Source: Euphorbia lathyris (lineage: Eukaryota > Streptophyta > Magnoliopsida > Malpighiales > Euphorbiaceae). From it: 64,000 bases of DNA. The notes under the pieces are model-generated. The model was not told the DNA's origin. It did no database searches and saw only the letters and a program-made list of their open reading frames with translations. Made by a program: the position numbers and the translations under genes. This document shows, one piece after another, positions 11,901 to 22,182 of this stretch; within the stretch, counting starts at the first letter, position 1; the number at the start of each line of letters is the position of its first letter. The DNA is taken from NCBI RefSeq assembly GCF_963576675.1, contig NC_088911.1, forward strand, positions 135,225,929 to 135,289,928, given 5' to 3'.

Positions 11901-14869
11901 TTAGAGGGGTAAAGATAAGTAACAGGGAGGAAGATAGGGATAGTCATTGTTGGGCATTGTCAAACAGTGGGGCGTATTCCTGCAAGTCTGCCTTTGAGGC
12001 TTTCAACCTTATGAAGGAGAATAGGCAAACGTTTGGCAGCGGAAATATAAAAATTTTAACCTTTTTCCATTAACCCAAGATCCGTTAATCGTTATTTCAT
12101 GTAAATAGGGATAGAAGGAAATACCTTTTGATGTTCTATCTACCGTTGCAATCGAAGTGCCCACAACTCTTACTTCGAGTTCCCGAGCACAAGACAAAAA
12201 CACAATTCAAAACCAAGTTAGAATTCAACCGTATGAAAGCAATCAAGAATAGATTGCCTCTAATTAATCAACACAAGATCAAGGAATAGAGAAAGAGATT
12301 AATAATCAATTGAAACGGAAGGAAGCGGTGAATGATCTCGTCCTCAACTAGGGGTCGAAATTTCTCTCTTCGGTAGACAATGTCTTGGCCGAAAATTTGC
12401 ATGTAAGGGGGTATATAAACTCTCTTGTATCTAAACCCTAGTTAGATAGAATTAGGTTACTAAATAGGAATTTAATTCGGAATCAAATTGTTATTTATTA
12501 TCTATAATTATATCTAAATATAAAGATAATAATAATAACCTTATAGGATAATAATAGGAGCAATTTAATCTTATTAAACCTCCTAACTTATTTATCCTTT
12601 AATTAATTTAATTCACAATCATAATCTAATTAGAATTGTTCAAAATCAAATTAATTATTTATGTATTTATTATACATAAAATCGCCCCCCTATTTACTGG
12701 GCCTTAGTGGACTCAGTTGGGCTTCCATCAATTAATTAACATCTGTTTCTCTTTTGGGCTCCAAGTCTTATGTGTGACCCATTAGGTTCTTATTGCTTCT
12801 AGCCGTATGCAACCATTAAATTAATTTTCTCAGAATTACATTTAATCTTTGCATAACGGAATGAGTACGTGAAATGTGATTAGCAAATCCGAAACATTCC
12901 CCCAGAGCTATAAGAAGACAGGTTGATTCTGCCATTGACCTTTCCGTATTAGTTACAGTATAATACGATCCTTTATCAACTACATCCTTGAACTGAATCT
13001 TATGAATATGGATAATATCAAGTCACATATAGCGAGACGTTCGTTTTACTTGTACAAGCCGAGTTAACTCCAATTAGATAGGTTAAGTGAAATCTGCATT
13101 TCAAGTCTTAAGCTATCACCTTGCAAGGATTTAGAGTCAAGTCTTCCACAAGCGATCCTTGGACGTATCTCCCATTTATCGGGAGTGACAAATGCTCAAT
13201 CCAATGTATAACTATCCTGCAATTACTTCCTGTGATACCCAACGTCTGCCGTTCACACCCCAGAGTCATCTCTGTTATGGATCGTGTTACAACAGGATCA
13301 AAGCATCACGTTCCATAATCCAGAATCACTAATTAACATTCCTTTGAGTCTGAGGATTACTTATACCTATTAATACCAATGAGATGAACATGTGACAATG
13401 ATAAATCTACCCATCCTGTTATCTCAAGTCGGGTCCCCAATCCTAATGAACTCCCTTTCATTGGATCCATGTAATTGTCCAGATATCTTCATATATGAAG
13501 CTTGTGAGATCAGCTCTCTGTCTCGACAGAAGACATTGTTACATGCAAGTCTCAACAGTGATATGTCAATCCTATTTCTAAACATATTACTTGACTTGGG
13601 GTGGTTTTAAGTTTATTAGTTTATTATAAAGTTTCGTCTCACTTCATACTTGTATGAACACTTTATAATCACTTTAAACAAACTTAGGGATTTCCTTTTA
13701 TTAGACTTATTTAGTTCTTAAAAGAGGTTGCCTTTATATAGTTTATGAAACCATATCTATTTAAAACAAATGATATAAAGAACACTTCATTTACATTAAG
13801 TTTATATCCTAGAACAATTGTCTATAGGACACTAAACCCCAACACCTTAATGGTTCGGGTCCTCACTCTGAAGTTTGGAAAATCATTTGGGATTCCTTAC
13901 CGCATTAGGAGCTTTCTGTGGCTTGGTGTTAAGGACATGCTGTTCACTAACTCGGATAGAAATAGACGGCATCTGGTGGACTCATGTGCTTGCAGCAGAT
14001 ACAGAGGGCATGTGGAAACTATTTGCCATGCTCTTAGGGACTGTGCTAGGAGTAAAGAGGTGTGGAGAAAAGTTCTCCCTCACAACCTGCTCCCCACTTT
14101 CTTAGCTCACTCTGATCATGACTGGTTTATAGATGGAGTTAGTGGGAAGTTGTTGGGTAACCTTGAGCATGGTGATATTTTCTTTGCTATTGTTTGTCAC
14201 CAGATTTGGAAGTGGAGGAATGAAGAAATCTTTGGGAAGAAAATTGTTTCTATTCCTAACTTAATTGAGTTCTTCTCGGAAAAAATGGTCAATATTACTG
14301 ATAGCTTCAAAGGAGATTCTCTTGCGAGGTCAACCCAGAAGAAGGCTATTCACCTCCTTGGTTGGTGCAGGCCTAGGGAAGGAGTAGTGAAATTAAATAC
14401 AGATGGATCTTGTCTGAAGGATGGTAAGATTGCTGCAGGAGGTGTTCTGAGGGATGATGGGGGTGCCTAGCTGTCTGGGTTTACTCAGAATCTTGGTTTA
14501 GGTTCGTCCTTCTTGGCTGAACTTTGGGGGATTTTTTCTAGCCTTAAACTCGTCTTGAGTCTGGGTTTGAAAAATTTGATTGTTGAATCAGACAACCTTG
14601 AGGCTATCGAAATGATTTCCAGAAAAAATGCTATTTGTTTAAATAGCCATAACCTTATCAAAGGAATTAGAAGGTTTTGCTCTTCCTTTGATTTCATTAA
14701 TTCCAGCCATATCTTCAGAGAGCAGAACCGGGTTGCGGATCGTTTGGCGACTGGTGGGCATGAGAGCATGATGGGTGTTACTACTTTTTCTTATCCTCCT
14801 GATTATCTTCATTCTCTTCTTAGGGAAGATGTGGTGGGGGTTAGCTTCCCTAGGCTAATCCCATGCTAG
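8940..14869 (+). pseudogene. LINE ORF2 (endonuclease - reverse transcriptase - zf-RVT - RNase H), broken
   Basis: Starts with MDFFVWNVRGA, the N-terminus of an endonuclease/exonuclease/phosphatase domain, then shifts frame near 8990 and continues to ~9640 (AGDFNDIG, RHSDHGPIL). The reverse transcriptase spans ~10220-11130, with KAPGIDGVPAWF, FVPGRQMMDN, LDLEKAYDRLNW, RQGDPMSPFLF and catalytic FFADDVMIF. The zf-RVT region begins near 11850, is split by the 12034-13844 insertion and resumes at ~13855. RNase H (LNTDGSCLKDG ... REQNRVADRLA) runs 14390-14755, with its end at 14867-14869. In-frame TAG stops sit at 9965, 11657, 11703 and 14468; three or four replace a conserved Trp. Confidence 0.9.
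12034..13844 (-). mobile_element. 1.8-kb LTR-like non-coding insertion within the LINE
   Basis: LINE coding text stops after SAFEAFNLMKENRQ and resumes before SEVWKIIWDS, so this block is an insertion. On the minus strand it begins TGTTGGGGTTTAG and ends CCGCTGCCA, fitting the TG...CA rule of an LTR. Flanks CGTT and CCTT are a possible decayed duplication. No credible protein is encoded, so it may be a solo LTR or part of a large non-autonomous LTR element. I recall similar text as common in other plant genomes. Confidence 0.6.
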
Positions 14870-15003
14870 GTTTTCTGGTTCTTTGTTTTTCTTTTCCTTT
14901 CTTGTTCCTACAAAAAAAAAAAAATTATTCTATTTTTCAAATTCCCAAATACGATATCAAATGCTACAAACAAGCCATTGAATATGTGCATTATAATGAG
15001 TTT

Positions 15004-15500
15004 GTTTAGGACAAGATCAAATTTAACTCTAACATTTCAAGTGAAGTGTAGATTTAGCTTTGACGTATGAAATTATACAAATTTAACTTTAACATTTCAA
15101 ACAAGATCAATTTTAAGTATGCGTTATCGAAATTTTAAAAAGACTGATTTGACTGTTATTTAACTGTCACATCGGACATTTCAATCAAGTTTGTTTATAA
15201 ATTGAAGCAATTTCATATATTTTTTTTGTTGGTTTTTATAACTAACACAACAAATATTTTAGACAGTTTGACAAAAAAAATTATGATTAGCTTATATGTA
15301 ACAAATTTAGTTTTTAGCATTTTAACATAATTTTTTTAAATTTGTTAGTAATACACTAAATATTTTAGACGTAATTGATATTTGAAACATCTCAAGTGAT
15401 AGTTAAATAACAGTCAAACCATTTTTTCTAATTTTCGATAGCTTAAGGCTAAAATTGATTTTACTTGAAAACGTTAGGATTAGCTTATGGTTTCACTGAT
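15004..15500. repeat. Fold-back repeat
   Basis: The left arm (GACTGTTATTTAACTGTCAC near 15137) is mirrored by the right arm (AGTTAAATAACAGTCAAACC near 15400), with further inverted pairs outside them (CAAATTTAACTTTAACATTT and CTAAAATTGATTTTACTTG). A non-coding MITE-like element; exact ends and duplications not resolved. Confidence 0.5.
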
Positions 15501-16130
15501 TTGCAAAGACAGTTACGTGATTTAAAAATTTACAAGAAGAGTTTGTGATTTATGCTTTTTGAAAACTCAGACATTCTGTCAAAAATTACTGTAGTGATTC
15601 TTTACTCTAAAATGGAGTAATTAAAAGACCAACTTTGTTATTAAAAAAAAGACTAACTTTAACAAATTACCTCATATATATGGTCTATAAATTAATTAAA
15701 CCGTAAGTATTGTTTGACAAAAAAAAGAAAAAAAAAACCCATATATGATTTAACTGCAAACTTTTCATGTTTGTATATTAGGGTTAAATTAAATCCATAA
15801 AAGAGCCCGTTTAAGGAAATTATTTCTAACCTAGTAATAGTTGGAAATTAATTCACACGGATATGTTGTTTTTAACTCTGTAATTAAAATCAGGCTCCTT
15901 AAAACGTCTAAGGCATCGTAATGGTATAAAAGACAAAAATAGAATTGTTTATCTTTTATATCATTACGTCGGACCCACCATCGTAATGAGACTATTTGTA
16001 AACACATAGTTATAAACAACATCTTTAAGGGAATTATTTTCCAACCATTATGCGATTGAAAATAAATTTCCATAAAACACCCATTTTTGGGTTTAACCCT
16101 GTAAATTGAACAAATCACGTGTATTTTGTT
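15501..16130. other. AT-rich stretch, nothing firm
   Basis: A 101-codon minus-strand chance frame (15831-16136) shows no domain. 15790-16095 contains a possible fold-back (GGAAATTATTTCTAACCTAG against GGGAATTATTTTCCAACCAT) that I could not resolve. Confidence 0.35.
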
Positions 16131-16320
16131 TTGCAAAAAGTATTATAAAGCCACTGATCTTTTATTTTTTGGTTTATTAAGCCCTCAATCTTTTATTTAG
16201 ATACATTAATCTCTTGATTTTTTTTGTCACATTAACCCCTGAAAACGAAAAAAACATAAAACTTAGTTTTTTTTTTTTGAAAAGAACATAAAACTTAGTT
16301 AACACAGTGTTTTTTTGATT
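16131..16320. repeat. Fragment of the GCAAAAAGCATC fold-back family
   Basis: Starts GCAAAAAGTATTATAAAGCC and continues with CTGATCTTTTATTTTTTGG and TTTATTAAGCCCTC, the same modules as the left arms at 22130, 33645 and 54231. The right half is missing. Confidence 0.55.
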
Positions 16321-16389
16321 TCACATGCTTTTTGAAATTTGTACTTTTGAAGGGGTTGTATATTTTGAACAAATATACCACTAGTTCCA

Positions 16390-16507
16390 TTCTTCTTCTT
16401 CTTCTTCTTCTTCTTCTTCTTCTTCTTCTTCTTCTTCTTCTTCTTCTTCTTCTTCTTCTTCTTCTTCTTCTTCTTCTTCTTCTTCTTCTTCTTCTTCTTC
16501 TTCTTCT
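16390..16507. repeat. (TTC)39 microsatellite
   Basis: An uninterrupted TTC repeat of 118 nt, then a 20-bp spacer TAAAGGGGTCTAAATAGGGC, a short second TTC run (~16527-16543), and the spacer again (16553-16572). The poly-leucine frame across it is not a gene. Confidence 0.97.
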
Positions 16508-16586
16508 AAAGGGGTCTAAATAGGGCTTCTTCTTCTTCTTCTTAGTTTCAACTAAAGGGGTCTAAATAGGGCAATTTAATTATATG

Positions 16587-16926
16587 GAAGAAGAAGAAGA
16601 ATTATGTGGAAGAAAATGGTATCGTTTGATTTTTTTTAGCGGCGAAGAAGAAGAATTATGTGGAAGAAAATGATATCGTTTCAATTTCCTCCATTTTTTG
16701 TCGCATTTGTGAAAAAATTTATCGCATTTCATCACAAATTGATAATAGTTGTCATAGTTGCGACATGAGTAATTTTGTCGCAAATGCGTTTCGTCATAAA
16801 TGAGACAACAGTTGTCGCATTTGTGACGAAATGCGTCGCAAATGCGATAACTGTTGTCGCATTAATGCGACAAATTTCGTCACAAATGCGGCAAAAATGG
16901 AGGAAAATTGAAACGATACCATTTTC
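16587..16926. repeat. Fold-back element rich in GTCGCA motifs, with a duplicated left end
   Basis: The left arm GATATCGTTTCAATTTCCTC (from ~16671) is mirrored by GAAAATTGAAACGATACC (to ~16920). The interior repeats TTGTCGCA and GCGACAA-type octamers about ten times in both orientations. A 38-bp block (GAAGAAGAAGAATTATGTGG onward) occurs twice as a direct repeat (16590 and 16644), giving two left ends. Non-coding. Confidence 0.65.
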
Positions 16927-17273
16927 ATAATTGAGCTTTATAATCTCTTATTTCTCTCTCTATAACCACCGTCTTTTCTCTCTCTAGACTTGGTGGTAAT
17001 GCCGCTTTCATCGGTTTGGGATGACGAAGAAGCCGTTGAGAGTCTAAGGAAGAAGGTGAATTGAAATAAGAGTATTTTTATCCAAAGTGGATGAAAATAT
17101 CTAATTTGATGAGATTGAGGCAAAGTGGGTCAAATATATTAATGAACCTCTTCAAATGGGCTAGATTAGTAATTAGCCCTAAAGTTTTCCTTGTTAAATT
17201 AATTACATTTCTTATAATTCGTGTATCTTAATCTTAAAAGACATGTATTATGGAAGATGGAGTATTAATTTTT

Positions 17274-18329
17274 GAGGTAAATAATTATGAGGTCCCTGTG
17301 TTTTTACATAATACACTAGTTAGTCCTTGTGTTTTGAGAAATGATTATATAGTCCTTTGATTTTTATTTTTACCAACTATTTAGTCCTTATATTTGAGTG
17401 AATGATCAAATAAGAGTAAATAAAATTTAAAATACTAAAATTACCCTTTATTATATGCTTTAATAATAAAATATATATTTTTCCTATTTTATGTTTTTTT
17501 CCTTTATAATAATAATCTTTCCACTATTAGTTAATTGTTTTATTAATTTTCCATATAACTATAAATTTTAATTTAGTAGTGTAAAACTTATTCATTAAAA
17601 AAATGAATAACAAATATTGTAGATCAATAAATATATATTTTTAGCAAGAGCGGAAATGATTTATCTTATCCGTAGATCACAAATCTACGTGGTTGCAAAA
17701 AAAAAAAAAAGACTCAGATCCGAATATTCAGAATGGTCTAAAGGATGAAGTTTGGATTGCATATGTCTTTCTACTGATTTGGATTAACGAGAAATATATT
17801 GTAGTTTTGTGTTTTTTGTGCCTTTTATGAGTTCTTTTTGCTCTTTGTAGACATTTTCATCCTTCCGTGGATATTATAGTTGCTTTAGTCTGTAATCATG
17901 TGAGGTTTTATTCCTTACATTTTGTTTGTTGTACTTCTTTATTTTTTATCTAATGAAATTACAAGCATTTTCTAAAAAAAACAAATATTGTAAAAATTAT
18001 CAAAATAGGAGTATAACTATATAAAATTATAAAAGTGATTTTTTAAAAGAATAATAATATAATTTTTTTATATAATTAATATACACAAGTAAAAAAATTC
18101 CGATATATATATACTACACAAACTTCATTACAACTATTTTGATTAAATTTGAAAAATAGAATGAGAAGTTATTTATTTGTATAATTAGGAGCAATTTTGT
18201 ACTTTTATGTATAAAAATAAATAAAGGGACTAAAGAGTTTATTAAAATAAAATCTAAGAACTTTATAATAACATGATGGACCTACTAGCGAGTTAAGTAA
18301 AAATACAAGGACCTTATAATTATTTACCC
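17274..18329. mobile_element. Fold-back MITE (GGTAAATAATTAT ends) split by a retroposon
   Basis: The left arm GAGGTAAATAATTATGAGG and right arm CCTTATAATTATTTACCC are inverted over about 50 bp. TAATTTTT is duplicated at 17266-17273 and 18330-18337. A retroposon (17622-17979) is nested inside. Related arms occur at 33326 and 46959. Non-coding. Confidence 0.7.
17622..17979 (+). mobile_element. Retroposon copy A (short, 5'-truncated)
   Basis: A perfect 13-bp target-site duplication AACAAATATTGTA lies at 17609-17621 and 17980-17992; the element ends in a short A run. From ~17641 it matches copy B (19263-19600) by eye along ~330 bp, including CGGAAATGATTTAT, CTCAGATCCGAAT and ATTACAAGCATTTTC. No pol III box or known domain was seen, so it is a 5'-truncated LINE tail, a SINE or a retroposed transcript. 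Confidence 0.75.
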
Positions 18330-18337
18330 TAATTTTT

Positions 18338-19003
18338 AGGTGAAAAGTTCTCAATTTGAATATGGAGTACCAATCCCTCTAATAATTTCTCTTCATAGTT
18401 GACAAATTTATTTGGTTTAGTATTATGTTGCTTCCTTAATTTCATGGTAGAAAAATAGCATAACACCCATTTAACTTCTTAAACTAAATTTTTTTAAATC
18501 AATTAGAAATTTAAACTCAAAATTATTAATTAGATCATTCAATTAAGTAAAAATTATCAATTGAGTCTCCATCTTATTTTGAAATAAAAAAACTGTGACT
18601 TTTTAACATGAACTATAATAATTGTTGGCTCAAAATAAGTTTGAAAAAAAAAAGTCTGAAACTGCTAATAGAATAATTTTTGAATAAGATTCAATTTATA
18701 GTTTTTTCTTAACATGAAAACTAAATTGATGATTTTTTGTTTATTTCAAAACCTAATTAATAATTTTAATAACTAAATTACAAATTCATTTCAAAGCAAA
18801 GCAGGCAACTAGTTATTTTGCCTAGAAAAATCTGCTAGCTAATATGAAATATAATATGTATTTAAAAAACACTCAAATTATTTTTGGCCTTGGCAGAATG
18901 ACATCTAATTTATATATATATATATAAGAAAAATGGCATTTATTGTCAAATGGATGAAATATATATAATATTTGATATGTCACTATGTTAAATGATCGTA
19001 CTA
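18338..19003. other. AT-rich stretch with imperfect inverted repeats
   Basis: No gene. 18480-18800 contains complementary text (CTTAAACTAAATTTTTTTAA against TTTTAATAACTAAATTAC), suggesting another decayed MITE, and an (AT)n run at ~18913-18926. Confidence 0.35.
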
Positions 19004-19015
19004 ACAAGTTCAAAT

Positions 19016-19600
19016 AATAGAGAAAAAAAAAACTGCAAATTTCTCTACTTCTTCCTTTTTCAAATCAAAATCTCATCGGTTCCTGTTGATCTACTTTGAG
19101 AAGGAAGAAGAAAATTTATCTTTCTTTTTCCTCCTCCCATCGGGTTAGATTTTGTGTTTTTTGTTTGTTTGTTATTTTCTTTCTAATCAGTGTTCATATA
19201 TTTTCCGGATCTCTCTATTTGTCTGAATTGTATCTGTTCCCAATTATAATTTTATTTATACCTTTTTCGGATTTAGCAAAAACGGAAATGATTTATTTTA
19301 TACATGGATCAATAGATCTATATGGTTGCAACAAAAGAAATGACTCGGATCCGAATGTTCGAAAGGGTCTGAATGATGAAGATCAGATTGCAGTTGCTTT
19401 TCTACAGTTTTGGATTTCCAAGAAATATATGGTTCATTATTTTTTGTGTGTTTTATATCTTTTATTGTTTTTTCTTGCTCTTTGTAGTTGTCTTCGTCCC
19501 TTCGTGGATTTTGTAAGGTTTTATTCCTTATAGTTTTTCTGATTGTATTTGGACTTTTTTTTTTTTTTTGAATATACAAGCATTTTCATAAAAAAAAAAA
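19016..19600 (+). mobile_element. Retroposon copy B (longer), with a 145-codon open frame
   Basis: A 12-bp target-site duplication ACAAGTTCAAAT (19004-19015 and 19601-19612) brackets 585 bp ending in a poly(A) run. The 3' ~330 bp match copy A; the 5' ~250 bp are extra. The frame 19096-19533 is rich in F, L, I and S with hydrophobic stretches but matches no family I know. Copy A's matching region is interrupted, so the frame is probably not conserved coding sequence. Confidence 0.75.
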
Positions 19601-19612
19601 ACAAGTTCAAAT

Positions 19613-20400
19613 TATATTTTTATTTAAGTTAGATTTGAATTTTAATATACAAAATATTTTAATTAAAAAATTTATGTTTAAATGTGCATATAAACTATAT
19701 AAAACAAAGTTGAAACAGTATTTTTTTATATATATTTTTTCATAACATCTGACTTTATAATTAAAAAATAAGTGAAACCGATGGGCAATTAGTTTAAAAA
19801 AAAATCCTCTAACAAAAATTTATGAAACACTAATAAAAATTAACACATTAAATAATTGTGATGTCTTCACATTTTAACTTGCACTAAAAATTGGGATTAA
19901 TATATAATAATATTTATCATCAAATATTCTTATACATTTCTGTTAGGTGCGATGGCCCCTCATACATGGGGATCCACATGTTTTATTTCAACAGTACCAT
20001 AATTTGTGACACAACGGAAATCTAATTTTTCTCTGGTTATGGGATTTGAGTTTTAGAAAAGGATAATCCAATTAATTTGGAGAGTGATAAAATAACAGCA
20101 TAATTATCTAAGCACTAATATTTTGGATTTATTTCAAATTGTTGTAACTTTTTAAAATTGTCTTGGGAATATCTTTCTACGCCTATTGTTTTTACAGTGA
20201 AAGAATTAATTCTAGGTAACCCATAATTAAGGGTGAATCAAATTATTTTATTCTACCAAATTGTTTCAAATGAAATATTGAGAAAGTACTTTTTTTTAGA
20301 GGATCACTTGAATGAGTTATCAGTATAAGGTTGAAAATTGAAAATGAGCTTACTACTCTACTAACATTGGCTTTCTTATTAGAGTCGTGAGAGAGTTTAA
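19613..20400. other. AT-rich stretch, nothing recognised
   Basis: No gene or clear repeat end was found. The stretch leads into the copia gag relic. Confidence 0.35.
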
Positions 20401-20419
20401 GAATTTCACTTTCAAATTC

Positions 20420-20705
20420 GGTACCGGATGAAAAAATTAGCATGAAATTTGTCAAAAGTGAAGTGTTAAATGAAGAGATAAGTGTAGAATCCAAAGATCC
20501 TTTGCGACAGAATTATATGTTCTGGTTGTGAGTTATAGAAGAAGGAACAATGCCAAAGGATCCAAAAAAGAGGCAAAAGCAAAGGAAGGTCAAACAAGTA
20601 TACCAAAGTTGAGTGTCGTCATTGCAAGAGAAAGAGCCATATTAAAAGATTTTTAGAGGAAGCTCAAGCAAGATAAGAACAAAGAAAAATAAGAAAAGAA
20701 ATATG
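20420..20705 (+). pseudogene. Decayed copia gag relic (basic linker and zinc-knuckle region)
   Basis: After frame correction, ~20555-20660 reads KRGKSKGRSNKYTKVECRHC followed by KRKSHIKR, a basic region leading to C-x2-C-x4-H whose final Cys is lost. This fits the gag tail of copia elements. Stops and frameshifts are frequent and no protease or polymerase follows, because a TRIM relic begins at ~20718. Confidence 0.5.
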
Positions 20706-20717
20706 TCCGTTTGATTA

Positions 20718-21198
20718 TGAACGCGTTCATATATATTAAAAACACACATTACTAATATACTCCAGCTTATCCCTATCAATTTTTAACGCGAGATTCAATT
20801 CATTCATGCCACATTCATTATCCCTTAGGGTTGCTTATTACGTAGACATTATTCTCCAGCGTCACCCATTCTAGAATGAATCGTTATAAGTCCATCAACT
20901 TTCGCATGCTTAATTCCCAAACCAAAAAATCGTACATGAAGAGCTCGTCCTGAAACCAATTGTAACATCCTAATTCAATACCATGTTATATGTTTTAGCC
21001 AAATCCAACATATTAGGCCTCGCAACTTTAAAATATGTTGACATGTATTAAAAACACACCTTATTAGTATACTTTCGTTGTTCCCTTTCTATTTTCGACG
21101 TGTGATTTAATTCATTCATGTCTTATCATCATCCTTAGGACCACTAGTTGTTTAGGTCTTCTGCCCCGACATCACCAACTTTGAACCAGATTGTTACA
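20718..21198 (-). mobile_element. Decayed TRIM, same family as 4357-5786
   Basis: A partial LTR (~20718-20888, ending CGTTATA) and a fuller LTR (20961-21198, TGTAACATCC...GTTACA) flank a ~72-bp centre. The binding site at ~20948-20957 has decayed (GTCCTGAAACCA against GCTCTGATACCA). Landmark phrases such as GGCCTCGCAACTTTAAAA and CTTTCTATTTTCGACGTG align with the intact copy. The outer left end is missing. Confidence 0.75.
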
Positions 21199-22129
21199 TT
21201 AAGCAACTTTAGTCCTTAATTTTTTTAAGGTCATTTATATGTTGTTTTGTCAAGAGAAAGAAAATGATTGTTTAAAGAGAGATACTAAAAAAATGACGGT
21301 TTAGAAAATAAAAAATGATGGTTTCGGAAAATATGGTTTGAATCAGTTTTAATTCTTGAATTTTTCCATTTTGAGATGGTGAACGATCACTTTGAGGAGA
21401 ATGCTCTCATAGTTCCAAATATACATCCTATCTAGAACTACCAACCAATGAGAATGCTTCATTTAAGTAGATCCCGCGACACATTTTATTGCTCACCAAA
21501 CTCTCGTCCTTCCCTCCGTTATTCACTCTTGATCAGAGGTGGCAATTTTATGTTTCGTGTCAAAATTGTATTATCTCATATATTTTATATGGTTATATAT
21601 TATATAAATGTTAGAAAAACGATTTTCGTGTCAATCATCTCATGTTAGTCGATTTGTTTCCGTAAATCGTGTTTTCGTGTCAGAAATTCCCACACCCACT
21701 CTCGATCAACTCCATTCAAACAAAACATTAATAGTAAAAGGCTTTTTACATGGAAAATCATAATTAGATAATACTAACAAAATTAATTCTACATACATCC
21801 TTCTTTTCTATATATCACAAATAAAATATGGTTTTATACTCTAATTTAAAAATTATAGATCCGAATTCATAAATTCTAAACCCTAAAAAAATATATCCTA
21901 TAATTATTATAGAGGAAATTACAGGGAAAAACACATTCCGTACAAAATTTATGGTTATGTTAAATCATAAGTTAACTTTTGTCATTAGAGAAGTTATCAA
22001 TAAGTAATCATTTTGAAAAAGGTCAAAAGATGATGGTTACTTTTGATTTTATGACATTTTAAAATAAAAATGAACCTATCTGATATAATACAAATAAAAA
22101 TTATCAATTTGATTAAATCCAAAATATTA
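21199..22129. repeat. Non-coding stretch with MITE fragments
   Basis: No gene. ~21540-21690 contains several TTCGTGTCA motifs, also seen at both ends of the element in AAE7-like gene 2 intron 2. ~21760-21925 resembles a reverse-strand fragment of the GGGAAAATTACAC MITE family (AAATTCTAAACCCTAAA, GAGGAAATTACAGGG). Confidence 0.4.
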
Positions 22130-22182
22130 GACAAAAAGCATCATTAGGCCCTTGATCTTTCATTTTTTGGTTCATTAAGTCA

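Larger units (their letters stand above)
7684..14923 (+). mobile_element. L1-type LINE, 5'-truncated, decayed and interrupted
   Basis: An 11-bp target-site duplication ATTATTCTATT (7673-7683 and 14924-14934) brackets an element ending in a run of A (14912-14923). In order it encodes ORF1 (DUF4283 and a CCHC knuckle), an endonuclease, a reverse transcriptase with FFADD, a zf-RVT region and RNase H. It starts inside ORF1, so it is 5'-truncated, as is normal after target-primed reverse transcription. A 1.8-kb LTR-like insertion (12034-13844) splits the zf-RVT region. Multiple in-frame TAG stops and frameshifts make it inactive. A sister copy lies on the minus strand at the right edge. Confidence 0.93.

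Noticed and set aside
16332..16523. 63-aa poly-leucine open frame
   Set aside because: It is the translation of the TTC microsatellite.
19096..19533. 145-aa hydrophobic protein as a real gene
   Set aside because: It lies inside a retroposon with a target-site duplication and poly(A), has no known domain, and its sister copy does not keep the frame.
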